A stretch of DNA of 64,000 nt from Niastella sp. OAS944 (GTDB lineage Bacteria > Bacteroidota > Bacteroidia > Chitinophagales > Chitinophagaceae): NCBI GenBank assembly GCA_024809215.1, contig JANUBW010000002.1, forward strand, positions 682,001 through 746,000. Direction: 5' to 3'. This document shows positions 27,023 through 35,283 of the stretch, piece by piece. A program made the position numbers and the translations under genes. Within the stretch, counting starts at the first letter, position 1; each line of letters begins with the position of its first letter. The notes beneath the pieces are model-generated. The model saw only the letters and a list, made by a program, of their open reading frames with translations, did no database searches and was not told the DNA's origin.

Positions 27023-27805
27023 ATGAAATACGCAAACGCACTATTTTTTCTGGGCATTTTCTGTTCACTGGTATGCCAACCCGTAAAAGCCTATGACAAG
27101 ACCGGCCATCGCATTGTTGCGCAAATTGCGTCAATGAACCTGACGCCCAAAGCACGTACCGAAATTGAAAAACTGCTTGGTAGAAATGGCCTGGTGAATT
27201 ATGCCAACTGGCCCGATGAAATAAGAAGTAACCCGGCCTATAACTATACCACACGGTGGCACTTTTATAATATCGATAAAGACCTGACTACAGATGAGCT
27301 GAACTTGGAATATAGCAGGGCGCTGTCAACAAAGAATAACCTTTTATTCGCTATAGACAGCTTGACTAGCACGCTTAAAAAGAACAAAAAAGATACATTG
27401 GCGTTGCGGTTCCTGGTGCACCTAATAGGCGACCTGCATCAGCCATTGCATTTAGGTAAAGAGGCAGACCTCGGCGGTAACCGCATCAGGATAAAATGGT
27501 TTAACGACTCCATTAACCTGCATATGTTATGGGATACTTATATGGTAAACATGGAGCAACTAAGCTATACCGAGTATGCCACCTATCTTTCCGATGCGGG
27601 CAATTATAAACAATTGAGGTCAGAAAGTACAGATGTGAGAAGCGCCTTTAAAAGGTCTTATTTACTAAGCCGCAGGGTATACAATTACCCTTATGACGGC
27701 AGGAACGCATACGGGTACTATTACAATTTTTCGCCCGAATTAAAAGAGCTGTTGACCCGGGGCGGATGTTTACTTGCCAATATTCTTAATGCGATCTACG
27801 CATGA
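27023..27805 (+). CDS. S1/P1-type secreted nuclease
   Basis: 260 residues with a signal peptide cleaved after KA (about residue 23). The mature protein begins YDKTGHRIVAQIA; the family normally starts with Trp, so the N-terminal zinc ligand position is Tyr here. Other ligand motifs are present: ANWPDEIR, RWHFYNID, HLIGDLHQPLH and LHMLWDTYM. The family cleaves single-stranded DNA and RNA in the periplasm or outside the cell using three zinc ions. Monocistronic, facing the RRM gene across a shared terminator. Confidence 0.9.
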   Translation: MKYANALFFLGIFCSLVCQPVKAYDKTGHRIVAQIASMNLTPKARTEIEKLLGRNGLVNYANWPDEIRSNPAYNYTTRWHFYNIDKDLTTDELNLEYSRALSTKNNLLFAIDSLTSTLKKNKKDTLALRFLVHLIGDLHQPLHLGKEADLGGNRIRIKWFNDSINLHMLWDTYMVNMEQLSYTEYATYLSDAGNYKQLRSESTDVRSAFKRSYLLSRRVYNYPYDGRNAYGYYYNFSPELKELLTRGGCLLANILNAIYA

Positions 27806-27817
27806 TCTTATAAAACG

Positions 27818-27853
27818 AAAAGGAGTTCCGACGTTACCGTTGGAACTCCTTTT
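27818..27853. terminator. bidirectional terminator between nuclease and RRM genes
   Basis: 16-bp stem AAAAGGAGTTCCGACG against CGTTGGAACTCCTTTT with one G/T wobble and a TTAC loop, lying between two convergent stop codons. T-rich runs flank both sides, so it can end transcription in either direction. Confidence 0.85.
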
Positions 27854-27884
27854 ACTATGGTAAATCTGTTTTATTCTATTCAAA

Positions 27885-28229
27885 CTACCATCTGTTACCG
27901 CCACCGCGGTTGTTGTTACCACCGCGACCGCCGCCGCCGCCGCGATAGCCACCGCCACCGCCGCCGCCGAAGCTGTTACCACGGTCGGTTTTGGGTCTTG
28001 CAACAGAAACAGAGATGTTTCTGCCTTCAACGTCTTTTCCTTCCAGGCCCTGGATAGCTTTTTTTCCTTCTTCTTCAGAAGCCATTTCAACAAAGGCAAA
28101 ACCGCGTGATCTGCCAGTTTCTCTGTCTGTAATTACTTTGGCCGAGGTAACTGTACCATAAGGCGAAAATAAATTTATTAGGTCGTCATCATTAACATGA
28201 AACCCTAAGTTTGAGACATACAAATTCAT
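27885..28229 (-). CDS. RNA-binding protein with RRM and glycine-rich tail
   Basis: 114 residues. RNP2 LYVSNLGF (3-10) and RNP1 RGFAFVEM (42-49) are intact, and the C-terminus from residue 88 is RGG-type glycine-rich (GYRGGGG, RGGNNNRGG). This is the Bacteroidota Rbp-type RNA chaperone. It lies third after the helicase and the 83-aa gene, separated by a 107-nt gap that may hold a promoter. Role: RNA binding, probably cold-adapted or global. Confidence 0.93.
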   Translation of the reverse strand: MNLYVSNLGFHVNDDDLINLFSPYGTVTSAKVITDRETGRSRGFAFVEMASEEEGKKAIQGLEGKDVEGRNISVSVARPKTDRGNSFGGGGGGGYRGGGGGRGGNNNRGGGNRW

Positions 28230-28336
28230 TACTGTAAAATTAAAATGTTAAAACCTTATAATGCAAAAATCAATTGTCGTTAATAAAGATAACCCTTTAA
28301 AAAGAGTATGCCAATTAAATTGTTACCCAAGCCCCA

Positions 28337-28588
28337 TTATGGGGTAGATAATCTGGTAAATTCTGAACCGTTGAACATTCTGGCAAGGCTCATGTCTTTC
28401 GATTTCCGGTAACTCTCAATATTCAACTCACTAACAATGCGCCAAAAATTCTTTGCCTTTAATTCACCATAATCGGCAGATGTTATAAATATGCCTACAA
28501 TCGGCTTCCTGTCCTTAAAACTAACCTTTACAGGTGTATTATCAAGTTGGTCCTGCGTCAGGAATTTCTCAATTTGAACGTTTGTCAT
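28337..28588 (-). CDS. small conserved-looking protein after the DEAD-box helicase, 83 aa
   Basis: Starts at the ATG at 28588 (MTNVQIEKFLTQDQL); the frame extends upstream into the helicase gene but without a better start. It is basic with a short beta region (VKVSFKDRKPIVGIFITS) and ends SEFTRLSTP. It lies 25 nt downstream of the helicase stop on the same strand. The family is not recognised; position suggests a role linked to the helicase. Confidence 0.7.
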   Translation of the reverse strand: MTNVQIEKFLTQDQLDNTPVKVSFKDRKPIVGIFITSADYGELKAKNFWRIVSELNIESYRKSKDMSLARMFNGSEFTRLSTP

Positions 28589-28613
28589 AGTTAAACATTT
28601 ACATATAAAATTT

Positions 28614-29876
28614 TTATTGCACCACCCTTTTATTGTAACTGGGTCTACGTTTGTTGTTGTTCCTTGGCGTAAAGCGGTTCCCTGTTTTGGCCGCTTCAAA
28701 TGGTGTCATTGGCTTACGTGCACCATTATTGGCAGTAACCTCCTTAAATGGATGGTCATTCTCTACCGGTATTTGAATGTTTATCGTTTTTTGAATATCC
28801 TTCAGATAAGCTCTTTCTTCCTGATCGCAGAAGGAAAGCGCAGTACCTAGTGCGCCAGCACGCCCTGTTCGGCCTATACGGTGAACATAGGTTTCGGGCA
28901 CATTGGGTAATTCATAGTTGATAACATGCGTTAACTCATCTATATCAATACCTCTGGCTGCAATATCGGTAGCAACCAGCACTTTTATTTGTTTGTTCCT
29001 GAACTGGTCTAACGATCTTTGCCTTGCCTGCTGGCTTTTATTACCATGTATGGCTTCGGCTCTAATGCCCGACCGGTTTAAATCCCTAGCTACTCTGTCG
29101 GCCCCATGTTTTGTGCGGGTAAACACCAATGCCATTGAAATGGGTGTATTGGTTAACAGATGCAACAATAAACCGGGTTTGCTTTTCTTTTCAACAAAAC
29201 ATACGGCTTGCTTAATGGTTTCGGCAGTAGTGGCAACCGGGGTAACCTCTACTTTTACCGGGTTTTTCAATAAGCCATCTGCCAGCTTACGAATGGCCGG
29301 CGCCATGGTTGCAGAAAAGAACAGGGTTTGCCTTTGGTTGGGTGTTTTGGCGATGATCTTTTTAACATCGTTCACAAAACCCATATCCAACATACGATCG
29401 GCTTCATCAAGCACCAGTAACTTTATATCGTTAAGTCTTACAATATTCTGATTCATGAGGTCCATTAAACGACCTGGGGTGGCTATCAAAATATCAACAC
29501 CTCTTCTTAATGCGTTCACTTGTGACCATTGCGATACACCGCCGAATATAACGGTTTGCCTTAAACCGGTAAATTTACCGTAGGTTTCAAAGCTTTCCTG
29601 AATTTGAATGGCCAGTTCACGTGTTGGCGTTAAAACCAACGCTTTAATGGCATTATTGTGTTGCTTTTCAGATTGTCTTTGCTCATGCAACAACTGTAAA
29701 ACAGGGATAGCAAAAGCAGCGGTTTTACCAGTACCAGTTTGGGCACAGCCAAACAGGTCTTTATGTTGAAGAATAATAGGTATAGATTGCTCCTGAATAG
29801 GGGTAGGATTTGAATATCCTTCGTTCTTAAGCGCTTTTAAGATGGGCTCAATAACTTTTAACTTTTCGAATGACAA
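28614..29876 (-). CDS. DEAD-box RNA helicase (RhlE-type)
   Basis: 420 residues beginning at a TTG codon (MSFEKLKVIEPILKAL when translated as Met). Motifs: Q (NPTPIQEQSIP, 23-33), I (AQTGTGKT, 45-52), Ia PTREL, II DEAD (157-160), III SAT (188-190), HRIGRTGR near 335. The basic tail NNKRRPSYNKRVVQ fits RNA contact. It is the first gene of the helicase / 83-aa / RRM group. The promoter lies at 30004-30034, giving a leader of about 120 nt, as in many cold-shock helicases. Role: unwinding structured RNA in decay, ribosome assembly or cold. Confidence 0.95.
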   Translation of the reverse strand: MSFEKLKVIEPILKALKNEGYSNPTPIQEQSIPIILQHKDLFGCAQTGTGKTAAFAIPVLQLLHEQRQSEKQHNNAIKALVLTPTRELAIQIQESFETYGKFTGLRQTVIFGGVSQWSQVNALRRGVDILIATPGRLMDLMNQNIVRLNDIKLLVLDEADRMLDMGFVNDVKKIIAKTPNQRQTLFFSATMAPAIRKLADGLLKNPVKVEVTPVATTAETIKQAVCFVEKKSKPGLLLHLLTNTPISMALVFTRTKHGADRVARDLNRSGIRAEAIHGNKSQQARQRSLDQFRNKQIKVLVATDIAARGIDIDELTHVINYELPNVPETYVHRIGRTGRAGALGTALSFCDQEERAYLKDIQKTINIQIPVENDHPFKEVTANNGARKPMTPFEAAKTGNRFTPRNNNKRRPSYNKRVVQ

Positions 29877-30003
29877 TTTTTGAAATTTTAATTAACAATG
29901 ATGGTAAGTTGCCTTCTGTGACACATACCAGGCTTACGATCTTACCTTCACAAATGTTGAACAGCGAGAAAATCAAGATAGGTGCAGGAGGAAATAAGTT
30001 GTG

Positions 30004-30034
30004 CAAAAGTACGTATAAAAAAACTCCTAACGAA
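30004..30034 (-). promoter_or_regulatory. promoter and long leader of the DEAD-box operon
   Basis: Minus-strand TACTTTTG (30004-30011) is a perfect TAnnTTTG, with TTCG-like -33 at about 30031-30034 (spacer 19 nt). The start would be near 29997 and the leader about 120 nt. I see no clear riboswitch fold in it. Confidence 0.5.
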
Positions 30035-30169
30035 ATCTGATTTAGTCACAGTTTTAATTATTTCATTATAAGCAAGTTACAAATAATTATCAACTTTATT
30101 AAATCCCGTTTTATGGATTTTGCCCGTCCTAGTATCCTATAATAATTACTACACTTAAAGTCGCCTGCT

Positions 30170-31009
30170 TTGAACCGCCTGATCCTTTTTATCGTGTTGT
30201 GCCTGCCGTTTATTGGTTGCGAATCGCGCTCCCAGTCACGCAAAACCATGCCACAATCAAAACCAGTTGCAAACAGCCGGTTTACTCCCATAACCACATA
30301 TGATTCAGCAATAAGAACAGTTCATGTATTTGTAGCACTATGCGATAATAAATACCAGGGTATTGTACCCGTTCCGGCCGCTATTGGTAATGGTCAGGAC
30401 CCCAACAGCAATTTATACTGGGGCTGCAGCGCCGGCATTCGCACCTATTTTAAAAACAGTAAAGAATGGACACTTGTAAAACGTCAAAAGCTGGATAATA
30501 TCAGGCTGGAACGACTGGTCTTTAAACATAGAACAAAAAAGTACTACCTGGTGGCCGACGCTTATGACGGCCAGTATATAAAACAATGCACAATTGATTT
30601 TTTAAAAAGCTGCAGCGGCCAGCTAAAAGATACCCTGCATATAAACGGAGTGACTATTGGCCTCAATGGCAATGGTAAACTTATTGCGTATATTGGTCAC
30701 GATGGACTGATGGACTTCACGCTGCAGGAAAGTTATCGAAATACCGACAGCCTTAAACGCGACGCCATTATACTAGCATGCAAAAGCAAAAAATTCTTTA
30801 CCCCACACCTGGCGGCTACCCGCAGCAATCCGCTTGTATGGACAACCGGTTTAATGTGTCCCGAAGCCTATACTCTGCATGATGCATTAACAGGGTACAT
30901 TCAAAATGAACCGGCAGAAAGCGTTCGCAGCAAGGCCGCCAAAGCATACGCAAAGTATCAGCGATGTAGCGAGAAAGCAGCAAGGAACTTGTTGGTAACG
31001 GGATATTGA
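30170..31009 (+). CDS. lipoprotein with possible clan CD-like His/Cys dyad
   Basis: 279 residues, TTG start at 30170 (no in-frame ATG nearby), lipobox LPFIGC (Cys17). Central YIGHDGLMDF has His177 and, 27 residues on, AIILACKSKKFF has Cys204. A GHxG turn followed by a hydrophobic strand and ACxS is the arrangement of clan CD cysteine peptidases (caspase, gingipain, clostripain). Before these, FKHRTKKYYLVADAYDGQYI could be the first strand. Other families cannot be excluded; the gene is not in an evident operon and is followed by a word-repeat spacer. Confidence 0.6.
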   Translation: MNRLILFIVLCLPFIGCESRSQSRKTMPQSKPVANSRFTPITTYDSAIRTVHVFVALCDNKYQGIVPVPAAIGNGQDPNSNLYWGCSAGIRTYFKNSKEWTLVKRQKLDNIRLERLVFKHRTKKYYLVADAYDGQYIKQCTIDFLKSCSGQLKDTLHINGVTIGLNGNGKLIAYIGHDGLMDFTLQESYRNTDSLKRDAIILACKSKKFFTPHLAATRSNPLVWTTGLMCPEAYTLHDALTGYIQNEPAESVRSKAAKAYAKYQRCSEKAARNLLVTGY

Positions 31010-31145
31010 AGATTGTAAGAAGATGTTTAATTTCGAGGTTCGCAATTGCTCTTGATCTCCAAATTTCAGGCTCGTTATACTTCCTACTTCTTACTTCCGA
31101 CCTCCAACTTCTGACTTCCGACCTCTGACTTCTGACCTCCGACTT
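31010..31145. repeat. word-repeat element E1 (GAAGTC/GAGGTC words)
   Basis: Directly after the stop of the dyad lipoprotein. On the minus strand words such as GGAAGTCAGAAG and GAGGTCGGAAG repeat for about 70 nt; the other side carries CTTCTTAC, the reverse of its GTAAGAAG word. Between them (about 31058-31078, read on minus) is the core ATAACGAGCCTGAAATTTGG. Confidence 0.7.
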
Positions 31146-31224
31146 CAATCTTTTCCACCACTACAAAACCACATCATGGTACGTTACCCTCTTTTTATGC
31201 ATGGTTTTTCTGTTAACTTCGAGC

Positions 31225-32055
31225 ATGCCATTTACCCGTTACCTCATCATAGTATTATTCCTTAACGCTTTTATAATTTCCCATGCAGCCGGCCAGCAAA
31301 AAGCAAAATTCAGGGTACTGGCTTTTTATACTGCCAAACACGACCAGGCCCACATCAGCTTTGTACATGAAGCCAACCGGTGGTTTGTACAGCAGGCTGC
31401 ACAATACCATTTTCAATACGATTCAACCAATGACTGGAGCTTGTTAAATACCGGCAACCTTTCAAAATACCAGGTGGTGGTGTTTTTAGATACCCGGCCC
31501 AACGATGCGGCACAACGCACCGCCTTTGAAACCTATATGCGCAATGGCGGCGCATGGATGGGTTTTCATTTTTCCGCATTTGCTTTAACACCTTCAACCT
31601 ATCCGCAAAACTGGGACTGGTACCATAATGAATTCCTTGGCTCGGGACAATATGTAAGCAATACCTGGCGGCCAACGTCTGCCGTATTACGGATAGAACA
31701 CAAAAAGCACCCTGTTACCCGTCACTTACCGGTAACATTTAAATCGGCGCCCAACGAATGGTATAAATGGGAGAAAGACCTGCGGCAAAACTCCGATATA
31801 GAGATCCTGTTATCTATTGACTCAACCAGTTTTCCGCTGGGAACAGGCCCCAAACAGCATGAGATATGGCATAGTGGTTATTACCCCGTTGTGTGGACGA
31901 ACAAAAAGTACAAAATGCTTTACCTGAACATGGGGCATAATGATATTGACTACGAAAACAAAACCAATAAAGAATTATCCTTCACCTTCAACAATAAAGA
32001 GCAAGGCACATTGATCATCGATGGATTGTTTTGGCTTACCGGCAGCCGCCGTTAA
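31225..32055 (+). CDS. ThuA-like domain secreted protein
   Basis: About 276 residues from the ATG at 31225; an ATG 24 nt upstream adds a few residues. Signal peptide MPFTRYLIIVLFLNAFIISH, then a ThuA/trehalose-utilisation-like glutamine-amidotransferase fold: FRVLAFYTAKHDQAHISF, NLSKYQVVVFLDTRPND, a FETYMRNGGAWMGFHFSA nucleophile-like region and LYLNMGHNDIDYEN. The family is secreted in Bacteroidota, often carbohydrate-related, though activity is unproven. The stop shares TTAA with the opposing histidine-kinase stop. Confidence 0.85.
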   Translation: MPFTRYLIIVLFLNAFIISHAAGQQKAKFRVLAFYTAKHDQAHISFVHEANRWFVQQAAQYHFQYDSTNDWSLLNTGNLSKYQVVVFLDTRPNDAAQRTAFETYMRNGGAWMGFHFSAFALTPSTYPQNWDWYHNEFLGSGQYVSNTWRPTSAVLRIEHKKHPVTRHLPVTFKSAPNEWYKWEKDLRQNSDIEILLSIDSTSFPLGTGPKQHEIWHSGYYPVVWTNKKYKMLYLNMGHNDIDYENKTNKELSFTFNNKEQGTLIIDGLFWLTGSRR

Positions 32056-35000
32056 ACAGGCAGGTAAATATGTATGGTGGCGCCTTCGTTCTCACGGCCT
32101 TCGGCAGTAATAAAACCATTATGGTTTTCCACCACTTTTTTGGCAATGGCTAACCCAATACCCGTGCCTTCATAATCTCTTCGGCCATGCAGGCGTTGGA
32201 ACAGTCCGAATATTTGTTCATTGTACCTGGGATCAAAACCGGCGCCATTATCGGTAACGGTAATATGCCAGTACTTCTTGTCTTTGTTAACGTTTACAAA
32301 ATCGAGCGCACTGCCGTCTACCTGGCTACTGCCAACCTGAATGTAGGGCTTTACACCTGGCCGGGCAAATTTTATGGAGTTTGCAATAAGATTAGTGAAC
32401 AGTTGTTTGATCTGAAACGGAATAACTGCTAATTCAGGAAGCGTTTCACAGGCTATTACCGCACCTGTGGAAGTAATTCTTTCATACAACTCCTGTTTTA
32501 CATCCATTACCAGGTTACCAAGGTTTGCTTTTTCAAAATGCTTTTGAGATGTATTGGTACGGGAGTAAGTAAGCAAATCATTTATCAACAGCTGCATTCT
32601 GTTGGCGGCATTGTCCATACGCTGAAAGAAACCTTTTCCCTCATCGCTCAGGGAATTAAACTCCTTTTCGAGAATGCGTTTACTAAACATTTGGATCTTA
32701 CGCAAAGGCTCCTGCAAATCGTGGCTGCTTACATAAGCAAATGAAGTAAGCTCTTCATTCATTTTTTCCAGTTCGCGGTTCATATCTTCCAGTTGCTTTG
32801 CATATTTTTTTTGCTCGGCTACATCTACCAACGCATCGGTCCTTATTTGATGCGTCTTTATTTGTGAAGAGATCCGTGCAATCAATTCTTTTGACGAAAA
32901 GGGTTTGGTGAGATAATCATCAGCGCCGGTTTCCCAGCCTACGATCCGGGATTCTTCCCCCGCACGGGCGGTAAGCAGGATCACCGGTATATGAACTGTG
33001 GCCTTGTTCTCTTTTATTTCTTTTAAAAGCTCAATACCATCCATCACCGGCATCATAATGTCGCTCAATACAAGTGCCGGCTTTAGCTCGAACACTTTTT
33101 GTAAAGCATCCTGCCCGTTAACGGCTGTAATTACATTAAAGCAGTTTGATAATATGGTCTGAATATGCTCGCGCATATCGCCATTGTCATCGGCAACCAG
33201 CACCAATGGCAGGTTTTGCTCAGTGCCGTTTACATGCATGTCAGCATTATTGTCCTTAACCAGTAATGTGCCAGCTTCTTCAACATACATACTGGAAGTA
33301 AGGCTTTCTTCCTCATCAGTTTGAACAGATACCTGTTGCGCTGGCAGGTGTTCCTTACCTAATGGGATCTTTACTGTAAAAATACTTCCCACATGCAGTT
33401 CACTTTCTACATTGATTTCGCCACTATGCAACTGCACCAGTTCTTTTATCAGCGATAGACCAATACCGGTACCTTCATGCGTTCTTCCGTATACCTGTTG
33501 CACCCGGTGAAACCGTTCGAACATGCGGGGCAGTTCCTCAGCCGGTATCCCTACGCCGGTATCTTTAACTTTTAATACGGCAAATCCATCTGCGTTACCC
33601 AGCTCAACAGTAATACTTCCTTTAAGCGTATATTTAAACGCGTTCGATAATAAGTTGAACACTATTTTCTCCCACATTGAGCGGTCGATATATACCGGTT
33701 GTATAAACGCATCGGCATGTATCACCAATTGCAACCCGGCTTTTTCAATAACCGATCTAAAGTTGGAAGCCAGCTTTTTAGTGAACTCCACTATATCAGT
33801 AAGCACATAACTTGCATGTTGCCGGCCCGATTCAATTCTGCTGAAATCGAGCAGCGTATTTACCAGTTTTAATAATCTCAACGCATTGCGGTGCGCAGTT
33901 TCGAGGTTTTGTTTATCAGCAACAGGTAAACTGCCGTTATGCTGGTTTATCATTTCTTCCAGCGGGCTTAATATAAGCGTAAGCGGCGTTCTGAATTCGT
34001 GGCTGATATTACTAAAGAAAACTGTTTTTGCCTTATCTATTTGTTCCAGCGCTTCTGCACGTTTTCTTTCTTCTTTCCAGGCCAGCATTTTATTTATCTC
34101 CAAAGAAATGCGTTCACCTATCAATTCACAAAACTGGTGATACGCGCCATCAAATTGCCGGTATGGATTAAGCGCCGCAAAAAGAATAGCATAAGGTGTA
34201 TTACTGCCCGTGGCACATATTGGTATAAAAACAAATTTCGTGGCTGCTTTATCCCAGGCTCCTTTTGGCAGATCGTCCTGGCTCTTCTTTATTCCTGTTA
34301 CAACTACTTTATTAGAGTGGTATGCATGGCAAAGATCACCGGTGATGGCCGTTAGGTTTGCCAGATCTATTTCAGCAGGTAAAATATATTGTTTGTTTTC
34401 TGTACCGGTTGAGGCCGCAACAACAGCTTTTTTGCCAGCTTCATCAATTTTATAAATGTATGCGAAAGGAAAATCCTTGTTATTCTTACTGAGGGCTTCT
34501 GTTACAACTCCATAATTTACCTCGCTTGCATCTTCATCATAAACAACAGCCCCAAGGTCGCGCAATGTTTGTAATGCCCTTTCATTTATTATTCGTTCGG
34601 TATTGTCTGCACAAACGCAAAAAACACCTTTCACTGTTCCATCATCACCGGGTGCGGGGCAATAACAAAAATTTACATATACTTCTTCCTGGTAGCCCTT
34701 TCGTTCCATAATAAAAAGCATCGATTCATCATAAGTACCTTCATTCCGCTCAACGCTTTTTATTTTAGGCACCAGTAATTCCCAAATTTCTTTCCAGATA
34801 TCTTCAGCTTTTGCACCCAATGCAGACGGGTGCTTTATTCCCAGAAATTGCGCGTAGCTGTCATTGTATATGCTGATGAGAGAAGGGCCCCACCAAACGA
34901 ACATAGGCTGGGCCGAAGTAAGAATAATGCGTACACAGGTCCTTAAACCATGGTCCCAGCTTTCAGGATCACCAAGCGGAGTGGTGGTCCAGTCGAATTT

Positions 35001-35066
35001 GCGAATGCGTTCGCCCATTTCGCCGCCACCCGATAAAAAATTCAAGGGGTTTGATATGGTGATCAT
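32052..35066 (-). CDS. hybrid sensor histidine kinase with two kinase cores and a receiver
   Basis: 1004 residues from the ATG at 35066 (a TTG three codons upstream is less likely). Order: PAS-like N-terminus (about 40-160), GAF-like region (about 165-330), HisKA + HATPase (His356 in SHEFRTPL), receiver (Asp669 in SDIMMPVMDG, Lys721), then a second HisKA + HATPase (His782 in SHDLQEPLRK). The second kinase has the phytochrome-type HDLQEPL box. No transmembrane segment: likely a cytoplasmic multi-step phosphorelay. No regulator or receptor gene next to it; ends opposite to the ThuA gene. Confidence 0.93.
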   Translation of the reverse strand: MITISNPLNFLSGGGEMGERIRKFDWTTTPLGDPESWDHGLRTCVRIILTSAQPMFVWWGPSLISIYNDSYAQFLGIKHPSALGAKAEDIWKEIWELLVPKIKSVERNEGTYDESMLFIMERKGYQEEVYVNFCYCPAPGDDGTVKGVFCVCADNTERIINERALQTLRDLGAVVYDEDASEVNYGVVTEALSKNNKDFPFAYIYKIDEAGKKAVVAASTGTENKQYILPAEIDLANLTAITGDLCHAYHSNKVVVTGIKKSQDDLPKGAWDKAATKFVFIPICATGSNTPYAILFAALNPYRQFDGAYHQFCELIGERISLEINKMLAWKEERKRAEALEQIDKAKTVFFSNISHEFRTPLTLILSPLEEMINQHNGSLPVADKQNLETAHRNALRLLKLVNTLLDFSRIESGRQHASYVLTDIVEFTKKLASNFRSVIEKAGLQLVIHADAFIQPVYIDRSMWEKIVFNLLSNAFKYTLKGSITVELGNADGFAVLKVKDTGVGIPAEELPRMFERFHRVQQVYGRTHEGTGIGLSLIKELVQLHSGEINVESELHVGSIFTVKIPLGKEHLPAQQVSVQTDEEESLTSSMYVEEAGTLLVKDNNADMHVNGTEQNLPLVLVADDNGDMREHIQTILSNCFNVITAVNGQDALQKVFELKPALVLSDIMMPVMDGIELLKEIKENKATVHIPVILLTARAGEESRIVGWETGADDYLTKPFSSKELIARISSQIKTHQIRTDALVDVAEQKKYAKQLEDMNRELEKMNEELTSFAYVSSHDLQEPLRKIQMFSKRILEKEFNSLSDEGKGFFQRMDNAANRMQLLINDLLTYSRTNTSQKHFEKANLGNLVMDVKQELYERITSTGAVIACETLPELAVIPFQIKQLFTNLIANSIKFARPGVKPYIQVGSSQVDGSALDFVNVNKDKKYWHITVTDNGAGFDPRYNEQIFGLFQRLHGRRDYEGTGIGLAIAKKVVENHNGFITAEGRENEGATIHIYLPV

Positions 35067-35283
35067 GTTCTTCAAAATTTGTTTATTGTCAGCTACAAGT
35101 ATTATTGTTAATTATAATAAAATAAATAATATTCCACCACAGACTGGGCAATATGTTACCCAACTGCGTTTTAATAGTCAAACCCACAGTTTTACCATTG
35201 ATTCAGTTTCAAACCATATGCCATTGGGCTGTGGCATATTTCTTATTGGTAACGAAGGATAAAATCCAATAATAATTAATAAA

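Noticed and set aside
27770-28099. Minus-strand frame over the RRM gene with Ala/Val-rich translation
   Set aside because: It is a shadow of the glycine-rich tail of the real RRM gene.
30816-31148. Minus-strand frame across E1 (SEVRSQRSEVRS-type repeat)
   Set aside because: Translation of the GAAGTCGGAGGTC word array; no homologous protein features.
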